Below, piece by piece: positions 6,729-14,330 of a stretch of 22,259 bases of DNA (positions are counted from its first letter, which is position 1; every line of letters starts with the position of its first letter). This DNA comes from Atopobium sp. UBA2090. GTDB lineage: Bacteria; Actinomycetota; Coriobacteriia; Coriobacteriales; Atopobiaceae. Under the pieces are notes generated by a model. It was given only the letters and a program-made list of their open reading frames with translations, did not search any database and had not been told where the DNA came from. The position numbers were made by a program, and so were the translations under genes. Location of the stretch: contig DCZG01000165.1 of the NCBI GenBank assembly GCA_002331575.1, positions 5,320 to 27,578 on the forward strand, written 5' to 3'.

Positions 6729-9700
6729 CTACCGATCCGAGCCGAGGCCCTCCTCAAGCATGTGCGCGATTGCGTCCTGGGCTTTGGGCGGATAGACGGG
6801 GTAGGAGTACTCGCGACCGTTCTTGTCCCTGCCAGGCTGAACCGCGATGCCCATCTGGCTTCCCGCGTCCGTAGGCAGCCAGTCGCCGCTCTCACCCTTG
6901 GCGATCAGACCCTTCTCATGGAAGTAGGCGATGAGGTTTCTGCCCGACTTCAGGGCCTCGATCCCTCGACCCGCAAAGGGCCCGGCCTCGGAGAGCTTTG
7001 CCTGAAGCCTGGTGGCGCTCAGGGCTTCGCCCTTCAGCGGCACCGAGACCGTCAGCGGCACCTCGTGACCGCGCGAGTGAGATCCGAGCAGCGAGGTCGA
7101 GGTCTTCTCGCCAGCGCCTGACGGCCTGTCCAGGATGGCCGGGTCGCCGAACACAACGAAGCTGTCCTTTGCCCTCGACACGGCGACGTTCATGAGCTGC
7201 GGGTTGTCGTTGACGAAGCCGGGGTTGTCCGAGCCAGCGTAGACAAGGGAGAAGAGCACGATCTTTCGCTCGGCACCCTGAAGCGCGTGCGCGGTACCGC
7301 AGGTGACGTCACGCGCGTGGTCCCAGCCCGCAAGCTTCGACCTGATGAGGACGGCCTGCGCCCGAAACGGCGTGACGACCCCGATGACCTCGGCGGCATT
7401 CACCTTTCCGTCGGCACCGCCATAGAGGTCCCAGAGGGTCTGGAAGTTCTCCTGTATCCAAGTCGCGACGGCGGCCGCCTCCTGCTCGTTAGTGCGGCTG
7501 CCTCCGGCAGTCGAGGACTTTCCGGAGACGGGCACGCGTCCGAAGGGCGGAAGCACATCGAGAAGGACGTTCTTCTCGTCGTCGAAGAAGGAGCCGCGCA
7601 TGGGCTTGAGGCGTCCGGAGTAGACGAGCTCGTTGCAGTACTCGACGATCTCGTCGTAGCAGCGACGGTGCTCGGGCAGGAAGAGACCGCCCTCCACGTG
7701 GCGGGTGCCGCCGTCCTCATAGCCCGACCCGACGGCGCACGCCTCCATCGCCGCTCGCATCACGCATGACGGGCGGGATGACGTGAGCCCTGACGCGCTC
7801 ATGCGGCGCCAGGCATTAGGAGAGACGTTCGCGTCGCTTGCAAGCCCCTCGTCGTCCTCGGGCTCGATGCCCCAGACGGGAGGGAGCTGGTTGACGTCGC
7901 CGACCACCAGGGCCCGCTTCGCGAGGGCGAAGGCGGCAGCCCCCACCGACGAGTCCACCTGGCCCGCCTCGTCAATGATCAGCAGGTCAACGAAGCCGAT
8001 CATGTGGCCCTCGACGTTCTTGGACACGCGCTTGGTGAAGTACTTGGGCACCTGGTAGAGCGTCATCACGAGGCACGGCGTGACGCAGGCCAGCTGGTGG
8101 TAGTACACGTCCCGCGCCTTCGGGCTGGTCATCCACCGGGAGCCCTCGCTGATGAGCCTGTCGGGGACGCACTCCCGCTCGCCGGCGGGGCCGTTCTCGC
8201 AGACCTCGAGCCAGCGGCACTCGAAGACGTGACACGCGAGCCAGAACTCGGCGGGCCTCACGACCGTGTCGAGCACCTTGTCGAGAGCTTCGAGGGTCAA
8301 CGGACCCTTCGAACTCAGCTTGAAGAGCGCCTGTTCCACCCGGCGGGAGAGGACTTCGTCCGCGGTCCGGTCGTGAGGCGTGATCGCCCCGTCGAGCAGG
8401 ACAGCGATGTGGGCAAGTTCGTCGACGGACGAGGATCCGCCAAACGACGAGACCAGCTCGCGGCGAAGCTCATCGATGCGGGAGAGTCTCTCCCTCAGGC
8501 GTTCCTTCGCATCCGAGCAGGACGTGGGACGCTGCCCCAGAAAGACCTCGGCGTAGTCGAGAAGGGCGGCCCGCGCCCTCCTCACGTACCCCTCAGAGGA
8601 GTACTCCTGGTAGACGCCCTCCATCTTGGGCTGTCCGACGAGATAGCCCGCACTTTTCGCCTTATCCGCCTTCGCCTGGGAGGGGAAGTACGTCCCGAGG
8701 CTCTGGAGGGGTACACCCCTCCCCTTCTCGAGCGAGGCCGCATCGAGCAGCCACCGGTGATTGAGGCAGCTGCCCTTGCCCTTCGGCACCTTGACCGAGC
8801 CAAAGGAGTCGATGATGTTGGTCACGGCCTGGTTGTTCGTTGACGTGCCGACGATGACGGGCGGCACGTCTCCCTCGAGGGCGGCGCGGACCAGCTCGTC
8901 GGCCACGATCGACTGAAGCAGCGTCGTCTTTCCCGTGCCGGGAGGTCCGCTGACCGCGAGCACGTCTCCGACGTCCATGCCGCCGAGCACGTGAAGGGCG
9001 TCTCGCTGGTTGTCCGCGAGCGGGTACTCCTCGCTCATCGTGCCTCCGTGGGCACAGGCGAAGTCCCTCTCGCCGCAGGAGATCGGCCGGACGTCCGGCG
9101 CGACGTCAGCGCTGGCGTCGATGAGACGGTCAAAGAGCTCGAGGTCGTCGTTGTGCCCGCGCCCAACCGACGCGGAGATGCTCCCATACAGCCCGCGAAT
9201 CCCCTTGGCCGCGTCGATGACGTCGCTCGGGAAGACGTAGCACGCGTCGGTGACGAGGCAGGGCGACTCGTAGCGTTCGTCCGAGTAGCCTCGCACCGGC
9301 AGCCCGTCGATCCCCTCGGGGTCGGTCGCGATCACTGCGTCGCGCATCGCGTCGCAGTAGTCGAGGTAGGCGCCCCATGAGTCTCCGACGCGCTTTTTCA
9401 GCCCCTCCGCCTGCATCCCCCTCAGGAATCGCGAAAAGTACGCGGCGCTGCCGAAGGTCAGCGCGTCATCCCCCGACTTTACCCGGTGCGCGAGGTGGTC
9501 CCTCGGCACCCAAGGCCCGATCGTGTCAGGAAATCCCGACGGCACCGAGAGGGTTCCGTCGGATCTGAGAGTCGCAGGCGCAAGCAGCGCACCCTCGAGA
9601 AGACGATGCTGGGACGTCTGGTCATCGACGTAGGTGACAAGGGAGACGAGGACGTCCATGGGCTCTGTTCCTGCCGGAACGATAGGAACCCCCTCCGCCG

Positions 9701-10022
9701 GAAGGGCCGCCTCGACCTTGCCGCGCAGGTCGAGCAGGGCGTCGCGCGCCGTGGCGAGGGCGTCCGCGACCGCTTGGTCTTCCAGGCCCTCGGCCGTGGT
9801 CAGAAGCCCGCACGTCATGTCGAGGTCGGGTGTTGCGACATCCGTCGCACAGCCGAACAGCCTTGCCGTGTCCTGCGGGCAAAGCTTGCCGGCCTCAATC
9901 GCGTAGCGGCTCGTCCCACAGCAGTTCTCGCCCTCGTCGTTGATGGTCTTGGAGACCATGTAGCTCGTGACGAGGCTCTCATTGAGATAGTCCAGGATCT
10001 GGCTCGAATCGCTGGCAGACAT
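6729..10022 (-). CDS. large superfamily 1 (Upf1/DNA2-like) helicase
   Basis: A 1097-residue ATP-dependent helicase or translocase. The first 340 residues match nothing I recognise. Motif Q/I follows: NQRDALHVLGG and the Walker A GPPGTGKTT with Lys365. An inserted region separates this from motif II IIDEAGQ (Asp684, Glu685), motif III VVGDVNQLPPVWG, motif IV LPEHRRC, motif V GTAHALQGAERKIV and motif VI MNVAVSRAKDSFVVFGD. The order and spacing fit SF1B Upf1-like enzymes. The last 70 or so residues (FHEKGLIAKGESGDWLPTD, then GSQMGIAVQ) look like a winged-helix appendix. The ATG at 10022 has GAGAGGAAG just upstream. No Cas4-type cysteine cluster, nuclease partner or defence neighbour is visible, so its job (repair, RNA handling or phage defence) is open. 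Confidence 0.85.
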   Translation of the reverse strand: MSASDSSQILDYLNESLVTSYMVSKTINDEGENCCGTSRYAIEAGKLCPQDTARLFGCATDVATPDLDMTCGLLTTAEGLEDQAVADALATARDALLDLRGKVEAALPAEGVPIVPAGTEPMDVLVSLVTYVDDQTSQHRLLEGALLAPATLRSDGTLSVPSGFPDTIGPWVPRDHLAHRVKSGDDALTFGSAAYFSRFLRGMQAEGLKKRVGDSWGAYLDYCDAMRDAVIATDPEGIDGLPVRGYSDERYESPCLVTDACYVFPSDVIDAAKGIRGLYGSISASVGRGHNDDLELFDRLIDASADVAPDVRPISCGERDFACAHGGTMSEEYPLADNQRDALHVLGGMDVGDVLAVSGPPGTGKTTLLQSIVADELVRAALEGDVPPVIVGTSTNNQAVTNIIDSFGSVKVPKGKGSCLNHRWLLDAASLEKGRGVPLQSLGTYFPSQAKADKAKSAGYLVGQPKMEGVYQEYSSEGYVRRARAALLDYAEVFLGQRPTSCSDAKERLRERLSRIDELRRELVSSFGGSSSVDELAHIAVLLDGAITPHDRTADEVLSRRVEQALFKLSSKGPLTLEALDKVLDTVVRPAEFWLACHVFECRWLEVCENGPAGERECVPDRLISEGSRWMTSPKARDVYYHQLACVTPCLVMTLYQVPKYFTKRVSKNVEGHMIGFVDLLIIDEAGQVDSSVGAAAFALAKRALVVGDVNQLPPVWGIEPEDDEGLASDANVSPNAWRRMSASGLTSSRPSCVMRAAMEACAVGSGYEDGGTRHVEGGLFLPEHRRCYDEIVEYCNELVYSGRLKPMRGSFFDDEKNVLLDVLPPFGRVPVSGKSSTAGGSRTNEQEAAAVATWIQENFQTLWDLYGGADGKVNAAEVIGVVTPFRAQAVLIRSKLAGWDHARDVTCGTAHALQGAERKIVLFSLVYAGSDNPGFVNDNPQLMNVAVSRAKDSFVVFGDPAILDRPSGAGEKTSTSLLGSHSRGHEVPLTVSVPLKGEALSATRLQAKLSEAGPFAGRGIEALKSGRNLIAYFHEKGLIAKGESGDWLPTDAGSQMGIAVQPGRDKNGREYSYPVYPPKAQDAIAHMLEEGLGSDR

Positions 10023-10071
10023 GGCTTCCTCTCGCTGAGGTTCCTCACGGTACCTACCGCCTGATAGCATA

Positions 10072-10098
10072 CGTCGTATGCCGTACGACGGCGATAAT
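10072..10098. promoter_or_regulatory. palindromic operator and -10 between helicase and MFS genes
   Basis: CGTCGTA-N5-TACGACG (10072-10090) is a perfect 7-bp inverted repeat in the 111-bp gap between the two divergent genes. On the plus strand it sits immediately before a possible -10, GATAAT (10093-10098), 36 bases before the MFS start. An overlapping shorter palindrome ATACG-T-CGTAT covers 10069-10079. The core GTCGT-N7-ACGAC recurs before the fusion gene at 11587-11603. Confidence 0.55.
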
Positions 10099-10133
10099 GG
10101 ACGGGAACACTGCAGGCGGGGGAAGGCGAGCCG

Positions 10134-11327
10134 ATGCGCACGAGGCAGGACGGGTCATCGCTCAGGAACGTCGTGGTCCTCGGCTTCGTCAGCTTCTTCG
10201 CCGACCTCTCCACCGAGATGGTCTATCCCCTCATCCCCCTGTTCCTGACTGGGGCCTTCGGTGCCACGCCGGCTCTCGTCGGCGTCATCGAGGGAATCGC
10301 CGAGAGCACCGCGAGCCTTCTCCGCGTCTTCTCGGGCTACATCGCCGACAAGCACCAGCGCAAGAAGCCGCTCGCGTTCATCGGCTACGCGACGGGTCTC
10401 GTCTACAAGCTCGCCCTCATTCTCGCCACGTCGTGGACGGGGGTCCTCGCCGCCCGCGTGCTCGACCGCATCGGCAAGGGCATCCGCACCGCACCGCGCG
10501 ACGTCATGGTGGCCGAGAGCGGCTCGGCCGACCAGCTGGGGATGGCCTACGGCCTGCGCGAGACGCTCGACATGGCGGGCTCGGCGCTTGGCATCCTCGT
10601 GGCCTACCTGCTGGTCACGTACATGGGTGGGTCGCTCGACCTCGAGGGATACCGACATGTCTTCGCCATCTCGGCCATCCCCGTCGTCGTGGCGCTCTGC
10701 CTCTTCCCGCTGCTCCGCGAGAAGCGCACGCACGTCGCGGCCGCGCCGCGCGAGCGCTTCTGGGAGAAGGCCCGCTCGCTCGACCACGACCTTCGCCTCT
10801 ATCTCGTCGTCGCGACCCTCTTCACGCTCGGCAACTCGTCGAACGCCTTCCTGCTGCTCCGCGCGGGCGACGTGGGCTTCGACGCCGGCGGGACCATCCT
10901 CCTCTACCTCGCCTACAACGCGAGCTGCTCGGTGCTCTCGATCCCCCTGGGAAAGCTCTCCGACCGCATCGGCCGCAAGCATGTGCTGGTGGCGGGCTAC
11001 GTCATCTTCGCGGCGGTCTACTTCGTCTTCGCCTTCCCCGTGGCACCCGGGGTGCTCGTGGCGGCATTCATCGCCTACGGCGCCTACCAGGCCGTGATCA
11101 TGGGAGCTGAGCGAGCCTTCATCGCCGAGATCGCACCGCCCGAGCTCAAGGGAACTATGCTGGGCCTGGAGTCGACGCTGGTCGGCGTCGCCCTCATGCC
11201 AGCAAGCGCCATCGCGGGTGCGCTCTGGGTGGCCTTCGGCGGCTGGGCCCCGTTCACGCTGGGAGCGACGCTCGCCCTCGCCGCGGCGGCGGTCCTCGCG
11301 TTTGGGCTGAAGGGCGAGAAGGCCTAG
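10134..11327 (+). CDS. MFS transporter
   Basis: A 397-residue major facilitator protein with about twelve membrane segments. The cytoplasmic loop between helices 2 and 3 reads RVFSGYIADKHQRKKP, the MFS signature in the form GxxxDxxxRkk, and its C-terminal counterpart is PLGKLSDRIGRK. The segment LDRIGKGIRTAPRDVMVAES is characteristic of a subgroup of bacterial MFS efflux-type carriers. ATG at 10134 follows a GGGGGAAGG ribosome site. It is divergent from the helicase and shares a palindromic operator core with the fusion gene downstream, so it may export or import a compound linked to that enzyme. The substrate cannot be read from the sequence. Confidence 0.88.
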   Translation: MRTRQDGSSLRNVVVLGFVSFFADLSTEMVYPLIPLFLTGAFGATPALVGVIEGIAESTASLLRVFSGYIADKHQRKKPLAFIGYATGLVYKLALILATSWTGVLAARVLDRIGKGIRTAPRDVMVAESGSADQLGMAYGLRETLDMAGSALGILVAYLLVTYMGGSLDLEGYRHVFAISAIPVVVALCLFPLLREKRTHVAAAPRERFWEKARSLDHDLRLYLVVATLFTLGNSSNAFLLLRAGDVGFDAGGTILLYLAYNASCSVLSIPLGKLSDRIGRKHVLVAGYVIFAAVYFVFAFPVAPGVLVAAFIAYGAYQAVIMGAERAFIAEIAPPELKGTMLGLESTLVGVALMPASAIAGALWVAFGGWAPFTLGATLALAAAAVLAFGLKGEKA

Positions 11328-11352
11328 CGCCCGCGGGAGCTCCACCTTGAGG

Positions 11353-11519
11353 GGATTTTGGCTCATGGTTCACGGTCTTATCGACACGCCTACCTGCGGC
11401 AACGCTGGGAGCCAAAATCGGAAGTTGTTGGCGATTATGGCTCCTGCAGGTAGAGGCGTTGCTGAAAGGAGCCAAACTCGACACGAGCCAAAATCGGCAG
11501 CTCCTGGCGAGAATGGCTC
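11353..11519. repeat. array of six GAGCCA-based repeats in both orientations
   Basis: Within the 322-bp gap between the MFS and fusion genes the 12-mer GAGCCAAAATCG or a close variant occurs six times. Plus-strand copies are at 11409-11420, 11469-11480 and 11485-11496. Minus-strand copies are at 11353-11364, 11432-11443 and 11508-11519. Two pairs form 35-bp hairpin units of identical geometry (12-11-12), at 11409-11443 and 11485-11519, 29 of 35 bases alike. An outer imperfect stem (CGCCTACCTGC 11388-11398 with GCAGGTAGAGGCG 11446-11458) surrounds the first. It may act as a structured RNA, a multi-site operator or a mobile palindromic element. Confidence 0.75.
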
Positions 11520-11586
11520 CCGCGCCAGCACGCCGCCAGCACCCCGCGCCTGCCCCGTCCTGGCTTCCAGTTCGTTACGGGATGCG

Positions 11587-11612
11587 GTCGTCTCGATGAC
11601 GACGCATATACT
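11587..11612 (+). promoter_or_regulatory. operator plus -10 of the fusion gene
   Basis: GTCGTC-N5-GACGAC (11587-11603) is a perfect inverted repeat directly ahead of TATACT (11607-11612), a good -10 located 37 bases before the ATG at 11650. No clear -35 is seen; the palindrome covers most of the -35 to -10 spacer, which would suit repression. Its core matches the site between the helicase and the MFS gene. Confidence 0.55.
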
Positions 11613-11649
11613 TTATCGAACACCTTCAGCGAGAGGAGCCTCCAGCGCC

Positions 11650-14184
11650 ATGAAGATTGCGTTCTCAACCATCGCGTGCCCAGACTACGACTGGACCGAC
11701 ATCTACCCCATGGCCGCCGACCTCGGCTTCGACGGCATCGAGATCCGCGGACTCGGACAGGCGTTCCAGGCCCCCTATGCACGGTCCTTCTCGCCAGCTC
11801 AGCGGGCCAGGACCAAGGCCACGCTCGACCGCCTCGGCCTCGAGATCCCCTGCTTCTCGAGCGGCTGCGAGCTCTACAAGAAGGACGACCGCGAGGCGAA
11901 CGTCGCCGAGGTCACGCGCTACATCGACCTCGCACACGACATGGGCACCCCGTACGTGCGCATCTTCGCCGTCGGCAAGCCGTCGCCTGCCGCCGTGGTC
12001 GATGACGACTACATCGTCGACCTCTGCCGCGAGCTTGGTGCCGCCGCCGCCGAGAAGAACGTGACGCTGCTGCTCGAGACTGCGGCCGACTACGCCGACA
12101 CGGCCCGCCTGCGCCGCGTCCTCGACGCCATCGCCAGCCCCAACGTCGCCGCGCTCTGGGACCTGCACCACCCGTACCGCTACTTCGGCGAATCCGGCGA
12201 GACCACGGTCGCCAACCTCGGCAGCTACATCCGCTACTGCCACGTGAAGGACTCCGTCATCGATGGCGGCCACATTCGCTATCGCCTCATGGGCGAGGGA
12301 GACATGCCCCTCGCGGAGATGTTCGACGCGCTCGACGAGATGGGCTTCGACGGCTACATGACGCTCGAGTGGGTGCGCGCGTGGGCCAAGGACGTGGCCG
12401 TCGAGCGGCCGGGCATCGTGTTCCCGCAGTACAAGCACTATATGGACAGCTACCTCGCGCAGGTGGCCTCATCGGAACGGCTCCAGACGTCCCTGCGCGG
12501 TGAGGGCAAGTACGTCTGGCCCAAGGAGCACCTCATCGACCTCACCTTCCCGCAGGTGCTCGACCGCATCTGCAAGGAGTTCCCCGACCAGTACGCGTTC
12601 CGCTACACGGAGTGCGACTACACGCGCACCTATCCCGAGTTCAGGGAGGACGTCAACCGCTGCGCCCGCGCACTCATCGCCATGGGCGTCAGGCCCGGCG
12701 ACCACGTGGCCATCTGGGCGACGAACGTGCCGCAGTGGTACCTCACGTTCTGGGCGACCGTCAAGATCGGCGCCGTCCTCGTGACCGTCAACACCGGCTA
12801 CAAGATCCACGAGGTCGAGTACCTGCTGCGCCAGTCCGACACGCACACGCTCGTCATGATCGACGAGTACAAGGGCACGAGCTACACCGCGATCATCGAC
12901 GAGCTGTGCCCCGAGCTCGCGACGTCCACGGCGGGCGAGCTCGCGAGCAAGCGTCTGCCCGTGCTCAAGAACGTCGTCACCGTCGACGGACCCCACCCCG
13001 GCTGCTACTCCTGGGAGGAGGCCGTCGCCAAGGCTGACGAGGTCGACCAGTCCGAGGTCGACGCGCGCTGCCGCGCCATCAAACCCGACGACGTCTGCAA
13101 CATGCAGTACACCTCCGGCACCACGGGATTCCCCAAGGGCGTCATGCTCACGCACCGCAACGTCGTCAACAACGGCAAGGCAATCGGCGACTGCATGGAC
13201 CTCTCCACCGAGGACCGCATGATGATCCAGGTGCCGATGTTCCACTGCTTCGGCATGGTCCTCGCCATGACCGCTTCCGTGACGCACGGCGTCACCATGT
13301 CGCCCATCCCGGCTTTCTCGCCGCGCAAGGGCTTGGCTTGCATCAACAAGGAGAAGATCACCTGCTTCCACGGCGTCCCGACCATGTTCATCGCCATGAT
13401 GAACGTGGACGAGTTCGCCACCACGGACTTCTCGCACATGCGCACCGGCATCATGGCCGGCAGCCCCTGCCCCATCGAGAAGATGAAGGAGGTCATCGAG
13501 CGGATGCACATGCCCGAGATCTGCATCACCTACGGGCAAACCGAGGCATCGCCGGCGACGACCATGTCCAAGACGACCGACTCCATCGAGCAGCGCGTGA
13601 ACACCGTCGGCCTGCCCATCTATGGCGTCGAGTGCAAGGTCATCGACCCCGACACCGGGCTCGAGCAGCCCGACGGAGAGCCCGGCGAGTTCTGCAGCCG
13701 CGGCTACAACACGATGAAGGGCTACTACAAGATGCCCGAGGCCACCGCGGCCGTCATCGACGAGGACGGCTGGCTCCACTCCGGCGACCTGCTCCTTCGC
13801 CAGCCCGACGGCTACTTCCGCGTCTCGGGACGCCTCAAGGACATGATCATCCGCGGCGGCGAGAACGTCTACCCCAAGGAGATCGAGGACTTCCTCTACA
13901 CCTACCCCAAGGTCCGCGACGTGCAGGTCATCGCCGTACCCGACAAGACCTACGGCGAGGAGGTCATGGCCGAGATCATCCTCAACGAGGGCGAGACGTC
14001 CACCGAGGACGAGATTCGCGACTACTGCCGCGCACGTCTCGCCAAGGAGAAGGTGCCCCGCTACGTGCGGTTCGTCGACGGCTTCCCCATGAACGAGGCG
14101 GGCAAGATCCAGAAGTTCAAGATGCGCGAGGAGGCCATCGAGTACCTTGGCCTCCAGGACGCGGCATCGATCGAGACCGCGTAG
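11650..14184 (+). CDS. fusion of xylose-isomerase-like TIM barrel and acyl-CoA synthetase
   Basis: An 844-residue two-domain protein. Residues 1-265 form a sugar-phosphate isomerase/epimerase-type TIM barrel starting MKIAFSTIACPDYDW. Its metal ligands appear intact: Glu143 (LLLETAAD), Asp171 and His173 (ALWDLHHP), His198 (CHVKDS) and Glu240 (LEWV). After a 30-residue linker, residues 295-840 form a complete ANL-family acyl-CoA synthetase nearest to the ACSF2/YngI group: YTSGTTGFPKG at 487, MFHCFGMV, YGQTEAS at 628, SGDL with Asp713, and the catalytic Lys819 in EAGKIQK. ATG 11650 has AGAGGAG upstream; the frame is open further upstream but runs through the repeat array. One possibility is a barrel that makes an acid (as dehydroshikimate dehydratases do) handed to the ligase. 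This is inference. Confidence 0.88.
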   Translation: MKIAFSTIACPDYDWTDIYPMAADLGFDGIEIRGLGQAFQAPYARSFSPAQRARTKATLDRLGLEIPCFSSGCELYKKDDREANVAEVTRYIDLAHDMGTPYVRIFAVGKPSPAAVVDDDYIVDLCRELGAAAAEKNVTLLLETAADYADTARLRRVLDAIASPNVAALWDLHHPYRYFGESGETTVANLGSYIRYCHVKDSVIDGGHIRYRLMGEGDMPLAEMFDALDEMGFDGYMTLEWVRAWAKDVAVERPGIVFPQYKHYMDSYLAQVASSERLQTSLRGEGKYVWPKEHLIDLTFPQVLDRICKEFPDQYAFRYTECDYTRTYPEFREDVNRCARALIAMGVRPGDHVAIWATNVPQWYLTFWATVKIGAVLVTVNTGYKIHEVEYLLRQSDTHTLVMIDEYKGTSYTAIIDELCPELATSTAGELASKRLPVLKNVVTVDGPHPGCYSWEEAVAKADEVDQSEVDARCRAIKPDDVCNMQYTSGTTGFPKGVMLTHRNVVNNGKAIGDCMDLSTEDRMMIQVPMFHCFGMVLAMTASVTHGVTMSPIPAFSPRKGLACINKEKITCFHGVPTMFIAMMNVDEFATTDFSHMRTGIMAGSPCPIEKMKEVIERMHMPEICITYGQTEASPATTMSKTTDSIEQRVNTVGLPIYGVECKVIDPDTGLEQPDGEPGEFCSRGYNTMKGYYKMPEATAAVIDEDGWLHSGDLLLRQPDGYFRVSGRLKDMIIRGGENVYPKEIEDFLYTYPKVRDVQVIAVPDKTYGEEVMAEIILNEGETSTEDEIRDYCRARLAKEKVPRYVRFVDGFPMNEAGKIQKFKMREEAIEYLGLQDAASIETA

Positions 14185-14243
14185 GGAGAAGGACGACCCA
14201 GCTCCTCGGCTCTTGCCGGAACGACGCATTCATAGCTGGCGAG

Positions 14244-14297
14244 AAGGACGGCACCAGGCGCTCGGAGACACTCCGAACCTGGGGCCGTCCTTTGCTG
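14244..14297 (+). terminator. rho-independent terminator after the fusion gene
   Basis: A long interrupted hairpin: 9 bp (14244-14252 with 14284-14292), 5 bp (14254-14258 with 14278-14282) and 6 bp (14262-14267 with 14271-14276), with a three-base loop, then TTTGCTGTT. It lies between convergent genes. The minus-strand side has only a weak T-tract, so it best serves the plus strand. Confidence 0.75.
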
Positions 14298-14330
14298 TTA
14301 TCTCAATGAACCGCAGGTCGATGGAGTAGT

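Noticed and set aside
10155..11366. 403-residue minus-strand frame opposite the MFS gene
   Set aside because: Glu/Arg/Asp-rich artefact of the antisense reading of a membrane protein gene.
11353..11519. GAGCCA repeats as a CRISPR array
   Set aside because: Repeats are only 12 bp, occur in both orientations, have irregular spacing and there are no cas genes.
11347..11649. In-frame upstream extension of the fusion protein by 101 residues
   Set aside because: It would translate the palindromic repeat array, lacks a ribosome site, and the -10 box at 11607 lies inside it; the barrel starts naturally at 11650.
12469..14229. 586-residue minus-strand frame opposite the acyl-CoA synthetase domain
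   Set aside because: Mirror frame of a GC-rich gene; composition is Leu/Asp/His/Val-rich with no domain, while the plus strand has all ANL motifs.
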